This document shows positions 8,604 through 17,196 of a DNA stretch of 64,000 bases, piece by piece. How positions within the stretch are numbered: position 1 is the first letter of the stretch; the number at the start of each line of letters is the position of its first letter. The notes below the pieces were generated by a model. The model made no database searches and had not been told where the DNA came from. It was given only the letters and a program-made list of their open reading frames with translations. A program made the translations under genes and the position numbers. The stretch comes from RGIG9060 sp052173655 (GTDB taxonomy: Bacteria; Spirochaetota; Spirochaetia; Treponematales; Treponemataceae), in contig JBQMYD010000003.1 in the NCBI GenBank assembly GCA_052173655.1, positions 186,001-250,000 on the forward strand. The letters are read 5' to 3'.

Positions 8604-11600
8604 TTACTTATACAACTCAACTAATTTTTGTAAGTGTTCAAATCTTGCCTTAGCCGCATCTTCATTTGCCTTGAAAAGCAGTTGTGCTCTCTCAGGGAAC
8701 TTGCGTGCCAAAGAAGAATAACGAGTTTCATTTGCAAGGAATTCCTGATAAGTTCCATTTCCTGCTCTTGATGTTAATGTAAACGGATTTTTGCCTTCTG
8801 CTTTATTTGCCGGATTGAAGCTGAACAAATTCCAGTAACCGGAATTAACAGCAGCTTTCATTTCGTCCTGACAATGGTTCATTCCGCCTTTTACACCATG
8901 CAACTCACACGGAGCATATCCGATAATAAGTGAAGGACCATCATAAGCTTCAGCTTCAGCAATAACTTTTACAGCTTGAGAAGGATTAGCTCCAAGAGCA
9001 ATTTGTGCTACATAAACATATCCATAGCTCATTGCAATTTCAGCTAAAGATTTCTTTCCAATATCTTTTCCTGCTGCCGCAAACTGACAAACTTCACCGA
9101 TATTGGAAGCTTTACTAGCCTGTCCTCCGGTATTAGAATACATTTCAGTATCGAATACCATAACATTTATATTCTCACCGCTGGCAAGAACGTGATCAAG
9201 CCCTCCAAATCCTATATCGTAAGCCCAACCGTCTCCTCCCATAATCCATACGGATTTCTTTGAAAGAAAATCTTTCTTTTCAAGAATTTCTTTTTTGATT
9301 TCACAGTCGCAATTGAATTTTTCCAATTCTGCAATAAGAGCTTCTGCAAACGGCCCGTTTTCTCTTGTAGAATTTTTTGTTTCCATGAATTTTGCAATTG
9401 CATCTTTTAGAGATACAGGAGTCTTATCACTTGCAGCAAGTTCTTCCAGTTTTGAAATCAAACTATCACGAATGAACTTTTGACCCAAATACATACCAAG
9501 TCCGTGTTCAGCGTTGTCTTCAAACAAACTGTTAGCCCAAGCCGGTCCTTTTTTTGAATCCTTGTTAATTGTAAAAGGACATGTAGCCGCAGGACCTCCC
9601 CAAATAGAAGAACATCCTGTAGCATTAGAAATATACATATGCTCACCAAAAAGCTGTGTAATAAGACGAGCATAAGAAGTTTCTGCACAACCTGCACAAC
9701 TTCCTGAAAATTCAAGTAGAGGCTGATTAAACTGGCTTCCCTTTGGAGTTAAGTCATTCATACCTGCATCAACTTTCTTTGAAACATTGGCAACTAAATA
9801 ATCAAATACCGGTTGTTCTTCCAATCTTGTTTCTTGAGGAACCATTGAAATTGCTTTTGTAGGACATACGGTTACACATTCTCCACAACCCATACAATCA
9901 AGCGGAGTTACGCTCATCGTAAATTTATACTGACTAGGTTTAGGTTTTGTATCAACAGCAACCAAACCTGCAGGAGCAGCATTTACTTCTTCTTCTGTCA
10001 TAAGGAACGGACGAATTGTAGCATGAGAACATACAAAAGCACATGTATTACATTGAACGCATTTTCCGGCTTCCCAATAAGGAACAAGAACTGCTGTTCC
10101 TCGTTTTTCATAGGCAGAAGCACCGATTTCAAATTGACCGTCTGCACAATCTTTAAATGCAGAAACCGGCAAACTGTCTCCGTCCATAAGAGCTATCGGG
10201 TTCATAAGCTTTTCTACCATTTCAACGGTTTTAGCTTCACCTTTTAAAACTGTTTTTTTAACTTCTGAATCAGGATTTTTCCATGAAGACGGAATTTCAA
10301 CTTTGTGCAAAGCTCCGGCACCTTGATCGATAGCCTGACAGTTCATATCTACAACGTCCTGTCCTTTTTTGCTGAACTTAGCAACAACCTTTTCTTTCAT
10401 GTATTTTACAGCTTCTTCAGCAGGAAGAACATTTGCAAGTTTAAAAAATGCTGATTGAAGAACTGTTGAGGTTCTTTTTCCCAAACCGATTTTTCCTGCA
10501 ATGTCTACCGCATCAATCGTATAAACGCAAATGTCATTATCGGCAATATACTTTTTGCTTTCTGCAGGAAGATATTTATCCAATTCTTCATCAGACCACT
10601 GGCAGTTAATAAGGAAAGTTCCCCCTTTCTTAACGTCCTGAACCATTTTATATCCTTTGATGATATATGACTGGTTGTGGCAAGCTACAAAGTCTGCTTG
10701 GTTAATGTAATAAGGAGATTTTATCGGATTATCACCAAAACGCAAGTGGCTGATTGTAATACCACCCGTCTTTTTTGAATCGTATTGGAAATAAGCCTGA
10801 ATATATTTTTCCGTATGATCTCCAATAATTTTTGTTGAATCTTTGTTTGCTCCTACTGTTCCATCACCACCGATTCCCCAGAATTTACATTCTTTTGTTC
10901 CTGCAGCAGCTGTAATAGGAGCAGGTTTTACTTCCGGTAAACTCAAATTTGTAACATCATCAACAATACCGACTGTAAATCTGTTTTTCGGATTATCTTT
11001 AGCAAGTTCTGTAAAAATTGCAAATACACTTGATGGAGGAGTATCTTTTGAACCAAGTCCGTATCTACCTCCACAAAGTTTAATTTCGTCCTTTCCTGCC
11101 TCTCTAAGAGTTGTAGCAACATCAAGATAAAGAGGTTCACCAAGAGAACCCGGCTCTTTTGTTCTATCAAGAACAGCAATTTTTTTAACTGTTTCAGGAA
11201 TTACCGAAAGGAATTTTTCGCTTACCCATGGTCTGTACAATCTAACTTTGATTAAGCCGACTTTTTCTCCATGTGCATTAAGATAGTCAACAACTTCTTC
11301 TGCAACATCACAAAAAGATCCCATTGCAACTATTACTCTGTCAGCATCTTTTGCTCCGTAGTAATTGAAAAGATCATAATTTGTTCCAAGTTTAACATTA
11401 ATTTTTGCCATGTATTTAGATACAACGGCAGGGAGAGCATCATAAACACTGTTACAAGCTTCTCTGTGCTGAAAGAAAATATCTCCGTTTTCGTGGGAAC
11501 CTCGCATAGCAGGATGTTCCGGGTTAAGAGCATGAGCTCTAAAAGCCTTTACAGCATCTTCGTTGCACATTTCTTTAAGATCTTCATAATCCCATGTTTC

Positions 11601-12149
11601 TATTTTTTGAACTTCATGAGATGTTCTAAAACCGTCAAAAAAGTTAAGAAAAGGAACTTTTCCTTCCATTGCACAAAGGTGTGCTACCGGAGCCAAGTCC
11701 ATAACTTCTTGTGGATTACTTTCTGCAAGCATAGCAAAACCTGTCTGTCTACAAGCATAAACGTCGCTATGATCACCAAAAATATTTAAGGCTTGTGTTG
11801 CAACACAACGAGCAGAAACATGGAAAACTCCCGGAAGCTGTTCACCTGCAATTTTGTACATATTAGGAATCATTAAGAGAAGACCCTGAGATGCCGTAAA
11901 CGTTGTCGTTAAAGCTCCTGCTGCCAAAGAACCGTGCACTGTACCTGCAGCTCCTGCTTCAGATTCCATTTCAATTACTTTCGTTCTTGTGCCGAAAATA
12001 TTTTTCTGACCATTTGCCGACCATTGATCAACAAAATCTGCCATTGGCGATGATGGGGTAATGGGGTAAATACCTGCAACTTCAGTATACGCATAAGCAA
12101 CATGAGCAGCAGCCTGATTACCGTCCATTGACTGTTTTTTTCTGGACAT
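8604..12149 (-). CDS. nifJ: Pyruvate:ferredoxin (flavodoxin) oxidoreductase, single-chain
   Basis: Oxidises pyruvate to acetyl-CoA and CO2 and passes electrons to ferredoxin or flavodoxin, the central fermentative step in anaerobic spirochaetes. It is 1181 residues, the normal length of the fused homodimeric enzyme. The N-terminal pyruvate-binding domain (about 1-250) is followed by the transketolase-C-like and gamma domains. A two-cluster ferredoxin domain has Cys697/700/703/707 and Cys752/755/758/762. The thiamine-diphosphate domain carries the proximal-cluster Cys pair (GSCAGC) and GDGWAYDIGFGG near 980. The ATG at 12149 follows a very strong GGGAGGAC site. It is monocistronic, ending at the shared terminator. 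A weak candidate promoter (TTGTAA, 17 nt, TACCAT) lies upstream on the minus strand. Confidence 0.97.
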   Translation of the reverse strand: MSRKKQSMDGNQAAAHVAYAYTEVAGIYPITPSSPMADFVDQWSANGQKNIFGTRTKVIEMESEAGAAGTVHGSLAAGALTTTFTASQGLLLMIPNMYKIAGEQLPGVFHVSARCVATQALNIFGDHSDVYACRQTGFAMLAESNPQEVMDLAPVAHLCAMEGKVPFLNFFDGFRTSHEVQKIETWDYEDLKEMCNEDAVKAFRAHALNPEHPAMRGSHENGDIFFQHREACNSVYDALPAVVSKYMAKINVKLGTNYDLFNYYGAKDADRVIVAMGSFCDVAEEVVDYLNAHGEKVGLIKVRLYRPWVSEKFLSVIPETVKKIAVLDRTKEPGSLGEPLYLDVATTLREAGKDEIKLCGGRYGLGSKDTPPSSVFAIFTELAKDNPKNRFTVGIVDDVTNLSLPEVKPAPITAAAGTKECKFWGIGGDGTVGANKDSTKIIGDHTEKYIQAYFQYDSKKTGGITISHLRFGDNPIKSPYYINQADFVACHNQSYIIKGYKMVQDVKKGGTFLINCQWSDEELDKYLPAESKKYIADNDICVYTIDAVDIAGKIGLGKRTSTVLQSAFFKLANVLPAEEAVKYMKEKVVAKFSKKGQDVVDMNCQAIDQGAGALHKVEIPSSWKNPDSEVKKTVLKGEAKTVEMVEKLMNPIALMDGDSLPVSAFKDCADGQFEIGASAYEKRGTAVLVPYWEAGKCVQCNTCAFVCSHATIRPFLMTEEEVNAAPAGLVAVDTKPKPSQYKFTMSVTPLDCMGCGECVTVCPTKAISMVPQETRLEEQPVFDYLVANVSKKVDAGMNDLTPKGSQFNQPLLEFSGSCAGCAETSYARLITQLFGEHMYISNATGCSSIWGGPAATCPFTINKDSKKGPAWANSLFEDNAEHGLGMYLGQKFIRDSLISKLEELAASDKTPVSLKDAIAKFMETKNSTRENGPFAEALIAELEKFNCDCEIKKEILEKKDFLSKKSVWIMGGDGWAYDIGFGGLDHVLASGENINVMVFDTEMYSNTGGQASKASNIGEVCQFAAAGKDIGKKSLAEIAMSYGYVYVAQIALGANPSQAVKVIAEAEAYDGPSLIIGYAPCELHGVKGGMNHCQDEMKAAVNSGYWNLFSFNPANKAEGKNPFTLTSRAGNGTYQEFLANETRYSSLARKFPERAQLLFKANEDAAKARFEHLQKLVELYK

Positions 12150-12229
12150 AGTGTCCTCCCTATAAAATATGAATTCGGAATATCTCCGTAAAAAGTGCTT
12201 ACTTCTATGGTATCACTAAAACAAGAATT

Positions 12230-13153
12230 TTACAATGATTGAAGTTTCCATCGCCCATCATTATTTACAAATCTTGAAGACGGAACTTCCAAAATTCTCC
12301 CATCTTCACCAAGCATTTTTACCATACCAAGCAAAGGATTTACTTCAATAACTCTAAAGTTAGTTCCATCATACCAAAATTTTACACCCTCTGTAGGCAT
12401 CTTTTTACGACCCTCAATATAGCAGTCAACTTCATAACTTAAACAGCAAAGCAAACGTCCGCATTGTCCTGAAATCTTCATTGAGTTTAAGGAAAGATTT
12501 TGTTCTTTGGCCATTTTTATTGAAACGGATTTTAACTTGTCCGAAACTGCATGACAACAATAAGGGCGACCGCAAACCCCCAATCCTCCTGTAATCCTGC
12601 TTTCATCTCTAACTCCGATTTGCCTTAATTCAATTCGCATTTTAAAAACACTTACCAAATCTTTTACAAGTTCTCTAAAATCCACTCTATTTTCTGAGCT
12701 AAAAAAGAAAAGAACCTTAGATTCGTCAAGCAAATAATGAGTAGAAATTAATTTTATATCCAATTGATGAAAAGCGACTTTTTCTTTAAAGATTTTGTAC
12801 GCATATTTTTCTTTTTCAATAAAAGTTTTATAGCGTTCAATGTCCTGTTCGGTTCCCTTCCTGTCGATTTCAACAACGTCTTGGGGCTTTATGCCTATCG
12901 GTTTTTTTGAAATACCCATAACTTTAGCAAAATCTTTTCCATAACGGGTAGGAATTACAACATAATCTCCTGCTTCCAACTTCATTTCACTTGGTGCGGT
13001 AGCAAAAATTCCCTCACAAGAATATTCCAACTTTAATTTATACAAAGGAGATGGAAAAACATACTTTGAAACATCATAATTATCGGCTCCATCTTCGTCT
13101 TCCAATGCTCTAAGATCTTTTTCGTCTTCTATTTCGCTTTCAAATTCACTCAT
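12230..13153 (-). CDS. ricT: PSP1/RicT-family regulator (YaaT-like)
   Basis: Homologous to Bacillus RicT/YaaT, part of the FeS-containing RicAFT complex that affects RNase Y-dependent RNA processing. The signature Cys cluster is present: GVCGRPYCC (Cys194, 199, 200) and GQCGRLLCC (Cys231, 236, 237), plus Cys244, numbered from the chosen start. Two adjacent ATGs lie at 13156 and 13153; the second is preferred because GGGAGG ends 6 nt before it, giving 307 residues. The acidic N-terminal 30 residues are extra to the core domain. It is the last gene of the M23-bactofilin-YaaR operon. yaaR and yaaT are also near neighbours in Bacillus, which supports the assignment. No RicA or RicF partner is in the window. 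Confidence 0.88.
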   Translation of the reverse strand: MSEFESEIEDEKDLRALEDEDGADNYDVSKYVFPSPLYKLKLEYSCEGIFATAPSEMKLEAGDYVVIPTRYGKDFAKVMGISKKPIGIKPQDVVEIDRKGTEQDIERYKTFIEKEKYAYKIFKEKVAFHQLDIKLISTHYLLDESKVLFFFSSENRVDFRELVKDLVSVFKMRIELRQIGVRDESRITGGLGVCGRPYCCHAVSDKLKSVSIKMAKEQNLSLNSMKISGQCGRLLCCLSYEVDCYIEGRKKMPTEGVKFWYDGTNFRVIEVNPLLGMVKMLGEDGRILEVPSSRFVNNDGRWKLQSL

Positions 13154-13182
13154 CATGGGCCTCCCTTGAAAAATTCTGTTTG

Positions 13183-13740
13183 CTAGCAAAAAAAATCAAC
13201 CAGCAAACCCTCGATTTCATTAATTTTTGCAGCCATTTTTATTTGATCTTTTTGATTATAAAGGATATCTGCCGCAAGAGTATCCAGTTTTTCATTTACA
13301 ACCTTGATAAGTTTGTATTTTTTCCCGCAGCGTACTGCTCTTCCGGATTTTCTAGGAGGTCTTATACCTGTAAAATCCTCCACTTCGTAACATTGGTTTT
13401 CTACAAATTTTAAAAAATTACCGATCGCTTTTTTATATTTTGCAAAATTTTCTTGGACAGGCTTTTGCTTTAGTTTTTCTCCCATAGAATAAACTTCATC
13501 TATTAAAAAAGCTTTAGCTTGCTCAAAATCCATCCCGGCAATTTCGGGAATTTCGCTATTAATCGAAATTTCGTTCTGCGTCGACTGTTCAATAAGTTTT
13601 GAAAAAAAACTTGTTTTTTCCGATTTTATATCCGAACTTGCTTCTTTCCTTTCTTTTTTTAGTTTTTTTGCTTCATTTTTTGAAGATTCAATTACGGCAT
13701 TTAAATATAACGAGCTATTCAGAGAATCTATATTATTCAT
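13183..13740 (-). CDS. YaaR/DUF327-family protein
   Basis: A 185-residue, mostly helical, lysine- and glutamate-rich protein. The C-terminal two-thirds matches my recollection of the DUF327/YaaR family, with FAKYKKAIGNFL and IRPPRKSGRAVR-type elements. Molecular function is unknown. Its ATG overlaps the bactofilin stop by 4 nt, so translation is coupled. ricT follows 29 nt downstream. The pairing yaaR-yaaT is shared with Firmicutes, where the family is likewise unassigned. Confidence 0.75.
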   Translation of the reverse strand: MNNIDSLNSSLYLNAVIESSKNEAKKLKKERKEASSDIKSEKTSFFSKLIEQSTQNEISINSEIPEIAGMDFEQAKAFLIDEVYSMGEKLKQKPVQENFAKYKKAIGNFLKFVENQCYEVEDFTGIRPPRKSGRAVRCGKKYKLIKVVNEKLDTLAADILYNQKDQIKMAAKINEIEGLLVDFFC

Positions 13741-14159
13741 CTGAGTTTCCCAAAAACATTTTTATCTGCAATAGCTCTCCTGTCTGCCCATTGTTTTTTT
13801 GCCTCTTCAAATTTTTGTTCATCTTCAACTGAAATCATATATCCTTGAACAATAACATTTTGATCAACCTTAATTTTTCTTGAAATTACATCACCAAAAA
13901 TAACCGCAGAAGAAAAAAGATGCACACCTTCAGGGGCAACAACATCTCCTTCAATTATGCCGCCTATAATTACTGATTTTGCAGTAATATTTCCCCTAAT
14001 TTTTGCATTTTCTCCGATAATAGCACCGCCGGTAGTTTCAAGATTACCGTCAACACTTCCATCTATACGAACAAAACCGTCAACAGAAAGATTCCCAAAA
14101 ACAAAAGCCCCGCTTCCGACCATGGTATTTATTGAAATATCATCAGATAAAATTGCCAT
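13737..14159 (-). CDS. Bactofilin (polymer-forming cytoskeletal protein)
   Basis: A 140-residue right-handed beta-helix protein; short repeating GN/GD/GG turns (GNLSVDG, GSVDGNL, GNITAKS, GIIEGDV) run through about residues 18-115. Family members polymerise into membrane-associated filaments that position cell-wall enzymes. The C-terminal 25 residues are a charged tail. It sits 26 nt after an M23 endopeptidase gene, a pairing seen in several bacteria, so a role in peptidoglycan patterning and cell shape is likely. It overlaps the next gene by 4 nt. Confidence 0.92.
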   Translation of the reverse strand: MAILSDDISINTMVGSGAFVFGNLSVDGFVRIDGSVDGNLETTGGAIIGENAKIRGNITAKSVIIGGIIEGDVVAPEGVHLFSSAVIFGDVISRKIKVDQNVIVQGYMISVEDEQKFEEAKKQWADRRAIADKNVFGKLR

Positions 14160-14185
14160 AAAAATCCCATTTAACCTACAATGTT

Positions 14186-15208
14186 TTATTTTGCCAGTTT
14201 TACGTTTACATATTTTGCAGGGTCAACAACATCCGAACCAATATGAACTTCATAATGCAAGTGAGGTCCTGTTGTAAGTCCTGTATTACCAAGAGTTCCG
14301 ATAACTTCACCCTGACTGACATATTGACCTTTTTTTACACGAATAGAATCCAAGTGAGCGTAACGGGTATAAAATCCGTGCTTATGCTTTACAATAATGC
14401 TGTTTCCAAAACCGTTATCATACATGACTGTAACAACCTGCCCATTTGCTGTAGAAATAATAGGATCTCCACTTCGCCAATTTGAAAAATCCATTCCTTT
14501 GTGTATATACCACTGTCCTGTAATTGGGTGCTCGTTTTGTCCGAACGCCATACTTACATACCCGACTCCTCCCTTTAAGGGCCAAACGGAAGGAATATCA
14601 CTAAAAAGTGTACTTTGCGATTCAACCATTTTTGCAATTTGTTCCAAAGGTTGAACACTGTTATCAAGATAAGAAGTAAGCTGTTTTATATCCGTTGCCT
14701 CACGAATCGAGCCTCCGCTGAATTCTTGCATGTCAAACAATGCGGAAAGATCGCCTCCCGTCGAATTATCGTGTTTTGAACCCAGTATTTGATCTATTCC
14801 GACCATGTCTAAAGATTTTGAAAAAGTTCCCTGAAATCTTTTTGCAGCTTGAAGCAAGTTATTGTTTTCATCTCTTAATTCATCAAGGTTTGCCTGTATT
14901 TTTCTATTTTCTTCGGTGAGCCTTGCAATTTTTACAGTTGAACCAACTCCTTTGGTGTTAAAATACAAAAACACAAAAACAAGAGCAAGTACCATTATTC
15001 CTACCGTAAAAATAGCAAAAATTGATGTCTGAAAATTTATCGGTTTTTTTTCATAGTGAGGAACTATCATTACCGTTATTTTTCGGCAACCGACCTCAAC
15101 AAATTTTTTTATGCCCTTTCCGACAAATTTAAAAAATGAAAGTATTTTTGAGGATATTGTATTAACTACATTTTTTTCTACTCGTTTATATTTTCTGGTT
15201 TTAACCAC
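14186..15208 (-). CDS. Membrane-anchored M23 peptidoglycan endopeptidase
   Basis: A 340-residue zinc peptidase-like protein. A basic cytoplasmic N terminus (about 1-60) precedes one membrane segment (61-83). A coiled-coil follows (about 92-125), then a linker and the LytM/M23 domain (about 215-335). Metal and catalytic residues are present: His236-x3-Asp240, His285 and His316-x-His318. It should therefore be an active endopeptidase in the periplasm, unlike degenerate LytM activators. It starts at a GTG (15208) with GGAG upstream and has a strong promoter (15231-15260). It leads the operon with bactofilin, which probably positions it. Confidence 0.93.
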   Translation of the reverse strand: MVKTRKYKRVEKNVVNTISSKILSFFKFVGKGIKKFVEVGCRKITVMIVPHYEKKPINFQTSIFAIFTVGIMVLALVFVFLYFNTKGVGSTVKIARLTEENRKIQANLDELRDENNNLLQAAKRFQGTFSKSLDMVGIDQILGSKHDNSTGGDLSALFDMQEFSGGSIREATDIKQLTSYLDNSVQPLEQIAKMVESQSTLFSDIPSVWPLKGGVGYVSMAFGQNEHPITGQWYIHKGMDFSNWRSGDPIISTANGQVVTVMYDNGFGNSIIVKHKHGFYTRYAHLDSIRVKKGQYVSQGEVIGTLGNTGLTTGPHLHYEVHIGSDVVDPAKYVNVKLAK

Positions 15209-15230
15209 AAATATCTCCGCATTGTGTTTC

Positions 15231-15260
15231 AGTATATCACGAGAATTTTCCTTGTGTCAA
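15231..15260 (-). promoter_or_regulatory. Promoter of the M23-bactofilin-yaaR-ricT operon
   Basis: On the minus strand there is a consensus -35 TTGACA (complement of 15255-15260), an 18-nt spacer and a -10 TATACT (complement of 15231-15236). The predicted start near 15224 leaves a 16-nt leader holding the GGAG site before the GTG start. Confidence 0.75.
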
Positions 15261-15283
15261 ACTTGCACACATGTATTTTTTTG

Positions 15284-15312
15284 TTGACGATAAAAAATTC
15301 CCATGTTATATT
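15284..15312 (+). promoter_or_regulatory. Promoter of the tatD operon
   Basis: TTGACG (15284-15289), a 17-nt spacer and TATATT (15307-15312). The predicted start near 15319 gives a leader of about 48 nt with GGAAG before the tatD ATG. It is back-to-back with the M23 promoter; the two -35 boxes are 23 nt apart. Confidence 0.75.
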
Positions 15313-15366
15313 TAAATATGTTGGTAATGTACTTTTACCACTATATCATCTTTTTGGAAGAAAGCC

Positions 15367-16140
15367 ATGCAATTTTTTGATACTCATGCCCATTTAGGGC
15401 TCATTTATGATGACCCTATTGACCAGCTTCGTGTTATTCAAGAAGCAAAATTGTCAAATGTTAATAGAATAATGAGCATTTGTAATAGCTTACACGATTT
15501 TTCTACGGTATATTCTAACCTGAAATCTATATCAGGAATATACCATGCCGTTGGAGTTTCTCCATCAGAAGTTACCTCTCCGGGCAAAGATTGGATTCAG
15601 CAAATCGAAGCAAGTCTAAAGCTTCCTAATGTTGTAGCGTTAGGGGAAACAGGTTTAGATTATTTTAAAAAATTCGGAGATAAAAGAAGTCAAATTGAGC
15701 TTTTTATTACACAACTTGAAATTGCACATAAGGCAAATGTTCCTGTTATAATTCATAACCGGGAAGCAGGCAAAGATATACTTGATATTTTAAAAGAAAG
15801 AAAACCGTCTGCAGGAGCCGTTTTTCATTGTTATTCAGAAGATGCTGAATATGCAAAAAAAGCCTTGGATTTACCGGTTTATTTTTCATTTGCAGGCAAT
15901 TTAACTTATAGAAACGCAAAAAATCTTCACGATACTGTCTTAAATCTACCGATTGAAAGAATTCTTGTTGAATCGGAAAGTCCTTTTATGGTTCCGGCAG
16001 AGTTTAGAGGTAAGAGGAATATGCCTTGTTATATGCCTTCAACCGTGAAATTTCTTGCTGACATGCTGGAAATGGACATAGAAGAATTAAGTTCTCAGTT
16101 ATGGAAGAACAGCTGTAAATTTTTTAGGCTACCTGAATGA
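15367..16140 (+). CDS. tatD: TatD-family metal-dependent hydrolase/DNase
   Basis: A 257-residue TIM-barrel metallohydrolase of the TatD family, whose members are 3'-5' exonucleases or DNases. Metal ligands visible are His7 and His9 (DTHAHL), Glu94 (GETGLDY), His130 (IIHNRE) and His154 (FHCYSE). Two conserved positions differ from the usual pattern: the Asp of the ETDxP motif is Glu204 (ESESP), and the GVHP motif reads GVSP (Ser65). Activity may be altered. It leads a long plus-strand run and is followed by dusB 25 nt later. Confidence 0.88.
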   Translation: MQFFDTHAHLGLIYDDPIDQLRVIQEAKLSNVNRIMSICNSLHDFSTVYSNLKSISGIYHAVGVSPSEVTSPGKDWIQQIEASLKLPNVVALGETGLDYFKKFGDKRSQIELFITQLEIAHKANVPVIIHNREAGKDILDILKERKPSAGAVFHCYSEDAEYAKKALDLPVYFSFAGNLTYRNAKNLHDTVLNLPIERILVESESPFMVPAEFRGKRNMPCYMPSTVKFLADMLEMDIEELSSQLWKNSCKFFRLPE

Positions 16141-16165
16141 TTTTTTGGAAATTCTACGATAAGCG

Positions 16166-17194
16166 ATGAAAGAACTTTATCATCCCGTTCAAATCGGAAG
16201 CTTAACCGTTCCCGGAAATCTTTTTTTAGCACCTGTTGCAGGGTACTCGGATAGAGCTTTCCGTTTTATTTGCAAACAAAACGGGGCTGACATGTGTTAC
16301 ACAGAAATGGTCAGTTCGGAAGCTTTGTGGCGAGGATCGGACAAAACATCTTCTCTTTTACTAAAATCGCCCAATGATCCTATTTTTGCCGTACAAATTT
16401 TTGGCGGAAACGAAAATTCAATGTATCAAGGAACAAAAATTGTTCTTGAAAAATATACTCCATCTTTGATAGACATAAATTGCGGATGTCCTGTTCCAAA
16501 AATAATTAAAAGCGGTTCAGGATCGGAACTTACACGAAAACCCGAAAAATTATATTCCGTTGCAAAACAAGTTGTACGTGCCGCAAAAGAAATTGCCGAA
16601 TCACAAGGCAATAATGCAAAACCCGTTCCAATAACCGTAAAAATACGTTCCGGTTGGGATGCAAATAATCTTACTTGGAAAGAAGCTGCTCAAGCAGCCG
16701 TTGAAGCCGGATGTTCTGCAGTTACAATTCATGCCAGAACACGAGCTCAAGGATATGAAGGAAAAGCTGACTGGGATATTCTTGCAAAACTTGTAAAAGA
16801 GTTCCCATGTATTCCAATTTTTGGTAGCGGGGACGTATTCACACCGGAAGATGCAAAACGTATGCTTGAAACAACAAACTGTGCAGGAGTTATGTTTGCA
16901 CGCGGTGCAATGGGAAATCCGTTTATTTTTGATTTTACAAAACAGCTACTGACAAAAGGCTGTTATGAACAAATTTGTGAAGAAAAACGCATAAAAGCAG
17001 GTCTTGAAGAATTAAAAATACTTATTCAAGATAAAGGAGAAGAACTTGCCTGCCGTGAAATGCGCAAAAGATTTTGCTGCTATACAAAAGGTTTGACAAA
17101 CGGCAGTCAATTACGAACAAAGATTGTTTTAGCAAAAACAGAACAGGATTATATTAACTTGTATGATTCGTTTGTGCATGATAAACTGGAATAG
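16166..17194 (+). CDS. dusB: tRNA-dihydrouridine synthase
   Basis: Reduces specific uridines in the tRNA D-loop using FMN and NADPH. At 342 residues it has normal family length. The N-terminal APVAGYSDRAFR element is present. The catalytic Cys is in NCGCP (Cys108), and KIRSGWD and IHARTRAQGYEG follow. The FMN-phosphate-binding GSGDVF and ARGAMGNP elements are in order. This pattern is closest to DusB, though subgroups are hard to separate by eye. There is no clear ribosome site close to the ATG; translation may depend on tatD. Confidence 0.93.
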   Translation: MKELYHPVQIGSLTVPGNLFLAPVAGYSDRAFRFICKQNGADMCYTEMVSSEALWRGSDKTSSLLLKSPNDPIFAVQIFGGNENSMYQGTKIVLEKYTPSLIDINCGCPVPKIIKSGSGSELTRKPEKLYSVAKQVVRAAKEIAESQGNNAKPVPITVKIRSGWDANNLTWKEAAQAAVEAGCSAVTIHARTRAQGYEGKADWDILAKLVKEFPCIPIFGSGDVFTPEDAKRMLETTNCAGVMFARGAMGNPFIFDFTKQLLTKGCYEQICEEKRIKAGLEELKILIQDKGEELACREMRKRFCCYTKGLTNGSQLRTKIVLAKTEQDYINLYDSFVHDKLE

Positions 17195-17196
17195 TT

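Noticed and set aside
11271..11789. A 172-codon plus-strand open frame opposite nifJ
   Set aside because: Shadow of the nifJ N-terminal region; no ribosome site, low-complexity Phe/Cys/Ile composition.
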